NCBI GenBank assembly: GCA_016931085.1
Contig: JAFGFO010000163.1
Location: 1 to 45,458, forward strand
DNA: 45,458 bases
Reading direction: 5' to 3'
Source: Thermoflexales bacterium
GTDB taxonomy: Bacteria > Chloroflexota > Anaerolineae > Fen-1058
The notes beneath the pieces were generated by a model. The model saw nothing but the letters and a program-made list of their open reading frames with translations, was not told the origin of the DNA and made no database searches. The stretch's first letter is position 1, and each line of letters begins with the position of its first letter. This document shows, one piece after another, positions 33,605-42,900 of this stretch. The position numbers were made by a program, and so were the translations under genes.

Positions 33605-34831
33605 ATGCGCTTGACGGATGAAGAGCGGGCGATGCTCGACGGAGCGCACGGCAGGCCTGTGCGTAAGGCTATGGAGATCGTGACGGCGCTGGGGACGATC
33701 TACGAGGCCGAAGACCTGGTGGCCGTGTCGCATGTGCAGGTGTCGGGCGTGTCGTACCAGAACCTGGGAGAGGCTGGGCTGGAATTCCTGCGCGAGTGGG
33801 CTGGCCTGGGCGCGCGGGTGCAAGTGCCCACCACGCTCAACCCGGCCGGGATGGATGTGGCACAGTGGGCCGAGATGGGTGTGAGCTACGAGTTCGCTGC
33901 TCAGCAGCAAGCTGTGCTCGACGTCTTCGCCGCGATGGGGATTACACTCACCTGTACCTGTACACCCTACCTGGTAGGCTTTGCCCCGGCCTATGGCGAC
34001 CACCTGGCCTGGGGGGAATCGTCGGCGGTGAGTTTTGCCAACAGCGTCTTGGGCGCGCGCACCAACCGCGAAGGCGGCCCCGGCGCGCTGGCGGCTGCCA
34101 TCACCGGCCGCACGGCTCGTTACGGGTTGCACCTGGAGCAGAACCGGCTGCCTACTTGCGTTGTAGATGTGGACTGCCCGGTGCGCGACTCTAGTGAATT
34201 TGGCGCCTTGGGTTACCTGGCCGGCCGGGCGGTGAAAAACGGCGTGCCCTACTTTCGTGGACTCGACCCGGCCGCTTGCACGCCCGGCAGCCTCAAAGCC
34301 TTGGGCGCGGCGGCTGCTGCCAGCGGCGCAGTGGCGTTGTATCACGTTGAGGGCGTGACGCCGGAGGCGCGGCAAAGGCCGGAGATTGGAGACATGAGAG
34401 AGGTTGGTGAGGCCCAGGTGATCACCATCGACAGCCTCGACGAAGGCTACGCCGCTCTTGGCCTTGAACTTGAACCCTTCAACCTGCAACTCGATTTGGT
34501 CTGGATCGGCTGCCCGCACGCCTCGCTGGACGAGATCGCCTTCGTTGCGGCTCGACTGGAGGGCAAGACACTGCGTGTGCCGGTGTGGATCACGGCCGCC
34601 CGCCAGGTGCGCCAGCAGGCTGCCCAGCGCGGCTATCTCCAGATCATCGAGCGAGCCGGCGGGCGCATCGTGAGCGATACCTGCCTGGTCGTGGCGCCTG
34701 TCCGCGATATGGGCGTGCAACGCCTGGCTACCAACTCGGCCAAAGGCGCCTTCTACGGCCCCAGCCACGCCGGGCTGGAGGTGTGTTTCGGCAGCACCGA
34801 GCAGTGCCTGCAGGCTGCGCTCGATCTCTAG
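33605..34831 (+). CDS. Aconitase X (AcnX) catalytic/large subunit
   Basis: 408 residues matching the DUF521/AcnX large subunit: MRLTDEERAMLDG at the start, HVQVSGVSYQNLGEAGLEFL, TTLNPAGMD, TCTCTPYLVG with candidate Fe-S cysteines, ALGYLAGRAVKNGVPYFRG, WIGCPHASLDEI and NSAKGAFYGP. AcnX enzymes are dehydratases: phosphomevalonate dehydratase in archaea, and cis-3-hydroxy-L-proline dehydratase in bacteria. They need a small swivel subunit (DUF126), either separate or fused; this protein has no such domain and no DUF126-like gene lies in the window. Adjacency to UbiD favours the mevalonate-type role. ATG 33605 is preferred over an upstream frame start at 33545 that would run through the hairpin. 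The Shine-Dalgarno is weak (GGGA). Confidence 0.9.
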   Translation: MRLTDEERAMLDGAHGRPVRKAMEIVTALGTIYEAEDLVAVSHVQVSGVSYQNLGEAGLEFLREWAGLGARVQVPTTLNPAGMDVAQWAEMGVSYEFAAQQQAVLDVFAAMGITLTCTCTPYLVGFAPAYGDHLAWGESSAVSFANSVLGARTNREGGPGALAAAITGRTARYGLHLEQNRLPTCVVDVDCPVRDSSEFGALGYLAGRAVKNGVPYFRGLDPAACTPGSLKALGAAAAASGAVALYHVEGVTPEARQRPEIGDMREVGEAQVITIDSLDEGYAALGLELEPFNLQLDLVWIGCPHASLDEIAFVAARLEGKTLRVPVWITAARQVRQQAAQRGYLQIIERAGGRIVSDTCLVVAPVRDMGVQRLATNSAKGAFYGPSHAGLEVCFGSTEQCLQAALDL

Positions 34832-34835
34832 GAGT

Positions 34836-34909
34836 TTGTCGGAGAGTTCACCTTCCCGAAAGCTCCCAGCTTTCGGGAAGGTAGGCTCAGCGAGATGTCT
34901 CTCCGACAA
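34836..34909. terminator. Nested double hairpin between convergent genes (probable bidirectional terminator)
   Basis: Outer stem TTGTCGGAGAG (34836-34846) / CTCTCCGACAA (34899-34909). Inner perfect 15-bp stem ACCTTCCCGAAAGCT (34850-34864), loop CCC, its complement at 34868-34882. It fills the gap between the convergent AcnX and SdrD-repeat genes. No clear U-tract in either direction; a repeat origin is also possible. Confidence 0.6.
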
Positions 34910-34913
34910 TCTG

Positions 34914-37900
34914 CTAGGGATAATTCTTCATCACCACGGGCAAGCAGATAAAGTAGTAGCCGGCCTTGGGTATGTTGCCAAAATTGATCTGGTAGCTCTC
35001 GCCTAGTGTGACATCCAGCTCGAAAGACGGCTGCGTTGTGTGGAAATAACCCTCCGGCGGAATCTCAGCCACCACGTGTGTCCCGGACGTCGCCGTGGAT
35101 AAGGCGTAAATGCCATACAGATCGGTCGTGGTCGTGACACCACCATCCAACTGGATTGTGACGTTGGGCAGGCCGCCCTCGCCGGCGTCTTGGACCCCGT
35201 TCTTGTTCGGATCCTCGAACACCACGCCATACATGGTGGCAAAGCCGCTGCCCGCGCTGGCCGGCACGTCGCCGAAATCCACCCGGTAGCTTTGCCCCAT
35301 GGCCACATCCAGCCTGACACTATTGGGCGTGGTCGAGCGGTAGCCACTGGGATCGGTTTCGACCAGTGTGTGCGCCCCGGCCACAGTGGTCGAAAAGGTA
35401 TACGCGCCGTTGAGATCGGTCAGGCTCGTCTCAACGCCATCCAACGTGACACTCACGCCTTCGATGCCCGTCTCGCCGGTGTCCTGCTGGCCGTTGCCGT
35501 TGCGGTCGTCAAAGACTGTGCCATACAGGGAGGCAAATCCGGCACTCGCGCTTTGCCGCACGTCGCCAAAGTCGACCCGGTGCTCGTTGCCTAAGCTTAC
35601 ATTCAACTGGACAATGTTGGGCGTGGTCGAGCGGTAGCCACCCGGATCGCTCTCGATCACGGTGTGGAGGCCGCCCGTGGCGGTGGACAGCGCGTAAATG
35701 CCGTGGCGATTCGTGGTGGCCGCCGCGCCTCCCTCCAGGCGCACGGTGACGTTCGAGATGCCTTTCTCGCCGGGGTCCTGCCGCCCGTCGCTGTCCGCGT
35801 CTTCAAAGACTGTGCCATAGATCGAGGCAAAGCTGGCCCCGTCGTCACTCGATACGTCGCCAAAGTTCAGCTCACAGCTCTCGTTCTGCCTGACGCTCAA
35901 CGCGACGCTATCGGGTGTGGTGGAGCGGAATCCGGCCGGATTGGTCTCGGTCACGGTGTAGACGCCGGCGACCGTGGTGAAAAAGATGTAGCCGCCGTAC
36001 ACGCCGCTCGTGGTGCTAATGCCTTGCGGCCCGTCCAACGTGACGATGACGCCCGGGATGCCCTCCTCGGAGCCGGATTGCTGCCCGTCACCGTCTCGAT
36101 CGTGAAAGACCGTGCCGTGGATCGAGGCAAAACCAGCCGTGAGGCGCACGTCACCAAAATTTAGCCAGTAGCCCTGGCCCAATGTCACGCTGATCGTCGC
36201 GTTGTTGGGCGTGGTCGAGCGATAGCCTTCGGGGTCGGTTTCGACAATGGCGTGTGGACCGGGCTGAGTGGTGGAGAAGACGTAGCGCCCGTAATCGTCG
36301 CTCGTGCTCGTGCGTTCGCCATCCAGGCCGACGCTGACACCCGCCAGGTAGGTCTCGCTTGCCCCCTGTAGCCCGTCACCATCGGCATCGTTAAAGACGG
36401 CGCCATACAGCGAGGCGAAACCAACGTTAGTCGTCATCACCTCGCCAAAGTTCAGCCGGTAGCCATCGCCCGGCTTGAGGTTCAGACTCACCATCGACGG
36501 CATGGTGGGGCGATAGCCGAGCGGGCCGGTCTCGATGACGGTGTGGAATCCGCTCTTTGTCGTGGTCAATAGATAGCTGCCGTTGACGTCAGTGGTCGAC
36601 GTGACGGAGCTTGCACCGCTCAATGTGACCAGCGCGCCTTCGATGCCCGGCTCGCCGGCTGCCTGCGTCCCGTCGCCATCGAGGTCGTGGAAGACTATCC
36701 CAGCGATCGAAGCCGCCCACACGCCCGGCAGGAGGCCAAAGTCCACCGTGTAGCTTTGCCCCCGCGCCATCTGCTGCACGACCATGACATTTGTGTTGGG
36801 GTGGTAACCGTCTGGCACCGTTTCCACCAGGGTGTGTACGCCGGCATTGGGCGTGGACAGTGTGTACTGGCCATAAGGCCCTGTGGTGGTGGCCACCTGG
36901 CTGTCCAGCGTGATGGTCACGCCTGGGATGCCCGGCTCGCCGGCGTTCCAGACGCCGTTGTTGTTGGTGTCGTGAAAAACTGTGCCATAGATGACGACCA
37001 CGTCGGCGCTCGCGCTGGCCAGCACGTCGCCAAAGTTTGCCTCCTGGCGCTGGTCGAGCGTGGCGCTCACCACCAGCATGTTGGGTGTGGTCGAGTGATG
37101 GTCGGCCGGGTCAGTCTCGACCAGGCTGTGCAGCCCGGCCGCCGTCGTGGTCAATTGATACGTGCCGGTGGGGCCGGTGGTCGTGGTGGTGATGCCGTCC
37201 AATGTGATGCTGACGCCTCCGATCCCCTCCTCGCCGCTGTCTTGGCGGCCATTCGTGTTGGTGTCGGCAAAGACCAGCCCCGCCAGCGTGGCGAATTTGA
37301 TAGCGGGCGACCACACGTCGCCAAAGTCCTGCTGGAAGCTCCCGCCCAGGTACACGTCGTCCAGCAGGGCCGTGTTGGGCGTGGTCGAGCGATAATCGGG
37401 CGGGTCGATCTCGATCAGGGTGTGTTTACCCTCGACGGTGGTGGACAGGGCGTAAGCGCCATTGAGATTTGTCGTCGTCGTCATGCTGCTGTTGAGCACC
37501 AGGGCGCTATCCAGGGTGATCGTGACGCCGGCCAGACCGGTCTCGTCGAGGTCCTGGACCATGTTGTTGTTCTTGTCGTGATAAACCGTGCCGTAAATGC
37601 TCGCCATGTCGTTGTGGGTGTAGGCCAACACGTCGCCAAAGTTGGCCTCGTAATAGTTGCCCAGGGCTATTTCGAGAGTGACCTCGTTTGGCAGTGTGGA
37701 GCGATAACCGGCCGTGTCGATTTCGCTGACGGTGTGAAATCCGGCCTGGGTCGCCGTCAATACGTAGCGGCCTGCCAGGTTGGTGCTGGTGGTGATGCCT
37801 TGCGCGCCATCCAGGTTGACCAGCACGTCAGGCAGGCCTGGCTCGCCCAGGTCTTGGAGGCCGTTGCTGTTGTGATCCTCAAAGACCGCCCCGACGATCA

Positions 37901-39875
37901 AGGCCGCTGTGGGTGCCGGCCGGTCGCCAAAGTCTATCCGCCAGCTTTTGCCCAAGCTCACATTGGGCAGGATGAAGCGGTTGGGCGTGGTCGAGAGATA
38001 AGCGGGCGGATCGGTTTCGGCCACGGCGTGCCAACCAGGCTCAGTCGTAGACAGCACGTAGCGGCCGTAGAGATCGGTCGTGGTCGTGATGAGGCTGTCC
38101 AGGGTGACCGTCACACCGGCCAACCCCACCTCGCCGGTGTCCAGCCGGCCGTTGTTGTTCTTGTCGTGAAAAACGGTGCCGTGGAGAGTGGCAAAGCTTG
38201 CCAGCTCGTCTGGCACGTCGCCAAAGTCGATGCAGTACTCGCGGCCCAGGGCTACCTCAAGTGTGGCCGTGTTGGGCGTGGTCGAGCGGAAGCCCGGCAG
38301 GTCGGTCTCGATGAGCGTGTGGACCCCGGTCACCGTTGTGGTCAGGTGGTAAGCGCCGGTGAGGCTGGTGGTGGCCGTGATCCCCAGCGCTCCGTCCAGG
38401 CTGATGATCACGCCTCCCAGTCCCGTCTCGCCGTCATCTTGTAGCCCGTTGTTATTGGTATCGCTAAAGACCTGCCCGTACAGGGTGGCGAAGCCAGCCG
38501 GCGGCAGGTCGCCGAAATTGACCAGGTAGCCAATGCCCAATTGCGCTTCCAGCGTGCGGGTGTTGGGCGTGGTCGACAGATAGCCGGGCAGGTCAGTTTC
38601 GATGACGGTATACCACCCCGCCAGCGTGGTGGACAGCCCATAGCCGCCGTTGAGATTTGTCTTGGTCGCGAGGCCGTCTAAGGTGATGACCACATCCGCG
38701 ATGCCGGTCTCGCCCGCGTCTTGCACCAGGTTCCGATTGCTATCGTTAAAGACGGTGCCGTAGAAAGAAGCGAAGGCATTGCCCGCGCTGACGAGCGTGT
38801 CGCCAAAGTCGACCTGGTAGCTGTTGCCCAACTGGACGTTGATCATGACGACGTCGGGCAGCGTCGAGCGATAGCCGTCCCGGTCGCTTTCGACGACGGT
38901 ATACGGCCCCGGCAGCGTGGTGGACAGGGTGTAACGGCCATTGATGTCGGTGCTCGTGGTGATGACGCCATTTAATGTGATGAGCGTGTGGGCAATGCCC
39001 GGCTCGCCGTCGTTATGGATGCCGTTGCCGTTGATGTCGTCAAAGACCGTGCCGTAAATCGAGGCGAATCCCCCCGGCAGCACGTCGCCAAAGTCGACGC
39101 GTGTGCTCTGGCCCAGCGCAGCGTCCAACACGATGGCGTTGGGCGTGGTCGAGCGATAGCCCGGCAGATCGGTCTGGACCAGGCTGTGCGCCCCAGGCTG
39201 GGTGGTCGAGAAAGTATAGCGGCCGTAGATATTGGTCGTGGTGGTGACGAGGCTGTCCAGGGTAATCGTCACACCCGCCAGCCCGGCCTCGCCTGGGGCC
39301 TGCACGCCGTCGCTGTTGGCGTCCATGAACACAACGCCGTAGATGGTGGCAAAGCCGTCCCCGTTTTCCGCCGACACGTCGCCAAAGTTGAGCACAACGC
39401 TCTCACCCTGGGCCAGGTTCAGCGTGACGGTGTTGGGGGTGGTGGAGCGATAGCCAGGCAGGTCGCTCTCGGCGATGGTGTAGAGACCAGCGGTGCCTCT
39501 GGTGAAGGTGTAAGCGCCGCTCGGATCGGTCACGGTGCTTGTGATAGCTTGCGCGCTGTGCAAAGTCAGGGTGACGCCAGGCAGGCCAGCTTCGCCCCCA
39601 TCTTGGATGCCATTGCCGTTCTCGTCCTCGAAAACGTTGCCCACGAGGGTGACGGCAAGCAGGGAGGTCGCGTTGTCGGGACTGCTTGGAGCGTGGGATG
39701 GCTGTGTGTTTGCGCGCTCGTGGCTTTCGTCCCCTTGGGGCACAGCCCGTGGGACGGCGGCCGGCACGCTCGCGGCGGCCAACGCCGCCGCCGCGAGCAG
39801 GAAGAGCAAACCAAGACATGCCAGCAAGGCCAAAGGCTGCCAGGGGCGTAAAACACGGTGGTGTAGCTTGGGCAT
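34914..39875 (-). CDS. Giant secreted protein with 16 SdrD_B-like repeats and C-terminal LPVVMKN motif
   Basis: 1653 residues. A signal peptide with hydrophobic core (LALLACLGLLFLLAAAALAA) is followed by a Pro/Ser-rich linker. Then come 16 tandem units of about 92-100 residues with the consensus FATIYGTVFxDxNxNGxQD, GExGLxGVTITLDG, and GYRSTTPN...VDFGD. The DxNxNGxxDxGE loop resembles the calcium-binding EF-hand-like loop of SdrD B domains, so the array is probably a rigid stalk on the cell surface. The last residues are FICLPVVMKNYP, matching motifs in the neighbouring giant protein and suggesting a sorting or processing tail. There is no LPxTG, PEP-CTERM or C-terminal TM. Start ATG 39875 has GAGAGG upstream; TTG 39896 is less likely. 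A separate adhesin or enzyme domain is absent. Confidence 0.9.
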   Translation of the reverse strand: MPKLHHRVLRPWQPLALLACLGLLFLLAAAALAAASVPAAVPRAVPQGDESHERANTQPSHAPSSPDNATSLLAVTLVGNVFEDENGNGIQDGGEAGLPGVTLTLHSAQAITSTVTDPSGAYTFTRGTAGLYTIAESDLPGYRSTTPNTVTLNLAQGESVVLNFGDVSAENGDGFATIYGVVFMDANSDGVQAPGEAGLAGVTITLDSLVTTTTNIYGRYTFSTTQPGAHSLVQTDLPGYRSTTPNAIVLDAALGQSTRVDFGDVLPGGFASIYGTVFDDINGNGIHNDGEPGIAHTLITLNGVITTSTDINGRYTLSTTLPGPYTVVESDRDGYRSTLPDVVMINVQLGNSYQVDFGDTLVSAGNAFASFYGTVFNDSNRNLVQDAGETGIADVVITLDGLATKTNLNGGYGLSTTLAGWYTVIETDLPGYLSTTPNTRTLEAQLGIGYLVNFGDLPPAGFATLYGQVFSDTNNNGLQDDGETGLGGVIISLDGALGITATTSLTGAYHLTTTVTGVHTLIETDLPGFRSTTPNTATLEVALGREYCIDFGDVPDELASFATLHGTVFHDKNNNGRLDTGEVGLAGVTVTLDSLITTTTDLYGRYVLSTTEPGWHAVAETDPPAYLSTTPNRFILPNVSLGKSWRIDFGDRPAPTAALIVGAVFEDHNSNGLQDLGEPGLPDVLVNLDGAQGITTSTNLAGRYVLTATQAGFHTVSEIDTAGYRSTLPNEVTLEIALGNYYEANFGDVLAYTHNDMASIYGTVYHDKNNNMVQDLDETGLAGVTITLDSALVLNSSMTTTTNLNGAYALSTTVEGKHTLIEIDPPDYRSTTPNTALLDDVYLGGSFQQDFGDVWSPAIKFATLAGLVFADTNTNGRQDSGEEGIGGVSITLDGITTTTTGPTGTYQLTTTAAGLHSLVETDPADHHSTTPNMLVVSATLDQRQEANFGDVLASASADVVVIYGTVFHDTNNNGVWNAGEPGIPGVTITLDSQVATTTGPYGQYTLSTPNAGVHTLVETVPDGYHPNTNVMVVQQMARGQSYTVDFGLLPGVWAASIAGIVFHDLDGDGTQAAGEPGIEGALVTLSGASSVTSTTDVNGSYLLTTTKSGFHTVIETGPLGYRPTMPSMVSLNLKPGDGYRLNFGEVMTTNVGFASLYGAVFNDADGDGLQGASETYLAGVSVGLDGERTSTSDDYGRYVFSTTQPGPHAIVETDPEGYRSTTPNNATISVTLGQGYWLNFGDVRLTAGFASIHGTVFHDRDGDGQQSGSEEGIPGVIVTLDGPQGISTTSGVYGGYIFFTTVAGVYTVTETNPAGFRSTTPDSVALSVRQNESCELNFGDVSSDDGASFASIYGTVFEDADSDGRQDPGEKGISNVTVRLEGGAAATTNRHGIYALSTATGGLHTVIESDPGGYRSTTPNIVQLNVSLGNEHRVDFGDVRQSASAGFASLYGTVFDDRNGNGQQDTGETGIEGVSVTLDGVETSLTDLNGAYTFSTTVAGAHTLVETDPSGYRSTTPNSVRLDVAMGQSYRVDFGDVPASAGSGFATMYGVVFEDPNKNGVQDAGEGGLPNVTIQLDGGVTTTTDLYGIYALSTATSGTHVVAEIPPEGYFHTTQPSFELDVTLGESYQINFGNIPKAGYYFICLPVVMKNYP
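34959..39659 (-). repeat. Tandem array of 16 SdrD_B-like coding repeats
   Basis: Unit length is about 280-310 bp. The block encoding GYRSTTPN is highly conserved at DNA level (e.g. GGCGTGGTCGAGCG on the plus strand recurs in most units), while calcium-loop and inter-unit residues vary. Units 10 and 11 are the most divergent (HPNTNVM and RPTMPSM instead of RSTTPN). Confidence 0.9.
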
Positions 39876-39901
39876 CGAAAACCTCTCTTGAGTCAACTTT
39901 T

Positions 39902-39940
39902 CCAGAGGCTCAGTTCGGCTTTGCCGAACTGAGCCTCTGG
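39902..39940. terminator. Perfect 18-bp hairpin between the two giant genes
   Basis: CCAGAGGCTCAGTTCGGC (39902-39919), loop TTT, its complement at 39923-39940. It lies 26 bp upstream of the downstream gene's ATG (39875, minus strand) and 43 bp after the upstream gene's stop. No U-tract on the minus strand, so it may be a dispersed palindrome or an mRNA-processing structure. Confidence 0.6.
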
Positions 39941-39964
39941 GGCTAAAACACTCGCCAACGCGAT

Positions 39965-39982
39965 GCGGTCGTCTTCGACCGC
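39965..39982 (-). terminator. Short hairpin one base after the stop of the second giant gene
   Basis: GCGGTCG and CGACCGC around a 4-nt loop, starting 1 nt after the minus-strand TAA (39984-39986). It is followed by the 18-bp hairpin. Without a U-tract, intrinsic termination is uncertain. Confidence 0.45.
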
Positions 39983-39983
39983 C

Positions 39984-42900
39984 TTAGTAGTTGCGCAGTA
40001 TGACCGGCAAGTAGAGCGGGTAAACAGGCTGGCGATCCATGCGCAGCGTGTACGTAGCCGGGACAGCCGCGTTGACATCGTAGGCAGCTACGTAATACAC
40101 CTGTCGATCTGGCGGTGTCCAGACCAGGCTGAGGCTGCCTGTCAGCCAGCGCCCCTCTACCTGGTAGGGACTGTTGCCGTCCGAGTCGTACAACTGCAAG
40201 GTGGGCGTTGTCCCAAGATGCGACAGGACGGTGAAGGTCACCGGCACGTTCGGGTAGGCCTGGAAGCGCACATAGTCCTTGTCCGGCAGGTAAGCGTTCG
40301 CCGGGAAGGCGGGCGTCGGGCTGTCGAAGGTGCGCGTCTGTAGCTCGCCTGGCTCGATCAGTTTGGCCTGCTGCCAGGTGTCGTCGATCTCGTAGGCGTC
40401 GGGCAGGGTATGGGTGATGACACCTGTCGGTGCCAGCAGCTCGCCGGTCAGCGTCACGCCTTCCGTCACGATCACGCCGGTCAAGTTCCGCATGATGACA
40501 GGCAGGTAGAGGAAGGTGTAGGTCAGCGGGCGATGCTCTAGCCAGACGTTGTATTCGGTCGCATGGCCGGTCACGCCGCCGTGGCTGCCAACGTGCAGAT
40601 AGTAAAGCCCCGGCGCCGTCGCCGTCCAGACGATCTGAGACGAAAAGTCGGTCGAGCCTTCATAGTCGTCGCTGCCTGCCAGCGTTGTGCGGCTGTCGGC
40701 GTCGTACAGCGTCAGCACCGTGTCGGCCCGCTGCCCCCAGGCGTTGGTGGTGATGGTGTAGACGGTCTCGGCGGCAGCCGCGAAGGTCATCCAGTCCCCC
40801 GCGTCCTCGCAAAAGTTGTGCGTGAGCGTCAGCGGCTTGGCGCTTGCCGGCGTGTCGTCGTCCTCGGAGCTGTCGGGATCGCAGATCACAAACGCGTCGC
40901 CAAAGTCGGCCTGGTAGCTGGTGTTGATCACGCCCCCGTTCTGCGCGGCCACGTTCAGCGTGACCGTGTTGGGCGTGGTCGAGCGATAACCGGGCAGGTC
41001 GGTCTCCAGGACGGTGTGCAGGCCGGCCACTGTGGTGGAGAAGGTGTAGCCGCCGTTGAGATTGGTGGTGGCCTCCGTGCTGCCATTTAGGCTCAGGCTG
41101 ACACCCGCCAGCCCAACCTCGCCGGCGTCGCGAGTCCCATTGCGGTTGTTGTCGTCGAACACCGTGCCAAAGATCGAGGCGAAGGGGAATGGCGCGCTCA
41201 GGGATACGTCGCCAAAGTCGGCCTGGTAGCTGTTGTTCAACGCCACGTTCAACAGGATGGTGTTGGGCGTGGTCGATCGGTAGCCGGGCGGATCGGTCTC
41301 GACCAAGGTGTGCGGCCCGGCCACGGTGGTGGAGAAGGTGTAGCCGCCGAGCAGGTTGGTGGTCGTGGTGACGGCCTCGTCCAGGCTGAGGACGACGCCG
41401 GCCAGCCCGGCCTCGCCCATGTCCTGGACGCCGTTGCCGTCGGTGTCCTCGAACACCGTGCCGTAGAGGGTGGCAAAGCCCAGGCTGATGCTGGACAGCA
41501 CGTCGCCAAAGTCGGCCTGGTAGCTGTTGTTCAGCATGACGTTCAGCATGACGGTGTTGGGCGTGGTCGAGCGATAGTTGGGCAGGTCAGTCTCGACCAG
41601 GCGATGTGGGCCGGCCTTGGTCGTCGAGAAGGTGTAGCTGCCGTTGATGTTGGTGGTAGTGGAGACGACGCCGTCCAGCGTGATGGTGACGTGCGGGATG
41701 CCCACTTCCCGGGCGTCCTGGACGCCGTTGCCGTTGTTGTCGTTAAAGACCGTGCCATACAGCGAGGCAAAGTTGCCGCTGGTGCTGGTGAGCACGTCGC
41801 CAAAGTCCACCTGGTAACTGTTGCCCAGCACCACGTCCAGCCTGACGATGTTGGGGGTGGTCGAGCGGTAGCCGGGCGGGTCGATCTCGACCAGGGTGTG
41901 CGCCCCGGCCTGGTGGGTCACGAAGGTGTAGCTGCCGTACACGCCGGTGGTGGCCGTCACGACGCCATTCAAGGTGAGCAACACGCTCTCGATGCCTTCC
42001 TCGTTCTGTTCCTGCACGCCGTTGCTGTTGTTGTCGTTAAAGACCGTGCCATAGATGATCGCCAGGTCAGAGCGGTTGGTGTCGCCAAAGTCCACCTGGT
42101 AACTGTGGCCCAAGGTTACGCTGATGACGATGCTGTTGGGCGTGGTTGAGCGATAGCACGGCAGGTCGGTCTCGACGACGGTGTACAGCCCGGCCACGGT
42201 CGTGGACATCGCGTAAGCGCCGTTGAGATTGGTGGTCGCCGTCACAGCTTGCGGGCCTTCCAGCCGGACGCTCACGCCAGCTATGCCTGGCTCGTCGCTG
42301 TCTTGGACGCCGTTGCCGTTATTGTCCTCGAAGACCGTGCCGTAGATGTTGGCCAGGTCGATCGCCGTCTCGGCGATGTCGCCAAAGTCCACCTGGTAGC
42401 TGCGGCTCGTAGAGCCGTCCAGCGTCACGCTCACCACCACGCTGTTGGGCGTGGTCGAGCGATAGCCGGGCGGGTCAGTCTCGACGACGAGGTGCGGCCC
42501 GGCCAGGGTGGTCGAGAAGGTATAGTTGCCGTACATATTCGTCCGGCCCATGCGTTCTCCATCCAGCGTGATGAGCACCCCTGCCAGCCCCGTCTCGCCC
42601 GCGCCTTGCACGCCGCTGCCGTCCCGGTCGTTAAAGACCGTGCCGTAGATCGAGGCAAAGGTCGTGATCGCCGTCGACACGTCGCCAAAGTTGACTTGGA
42701 AGACAGAGCCCAAGGTCGCGCTCAGCACCACGCTATTGGGCGTGGTCGAGCGATAACCGGGCGGATCGATCTCGATCACGGTGTGCGCCCCGGGGATCGC
42801 CGTGGTGAGCAGGTAAGTGCCGGTCAGGTCGGTCGTGGTTGTGATCAGGCTGTCCAGCGTAATGGTGACGCCGCCGATACCGGCCTCGCCCGCGTCTTGC

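Noticed and set aside
33383..34909. 508-residue minus-strand frame opposite AcnX
   Set aside because: Shadow of a GC-rich gene. The plus strand encodes an unmistakable AcnX protein and the antisense product matches nothing I know.
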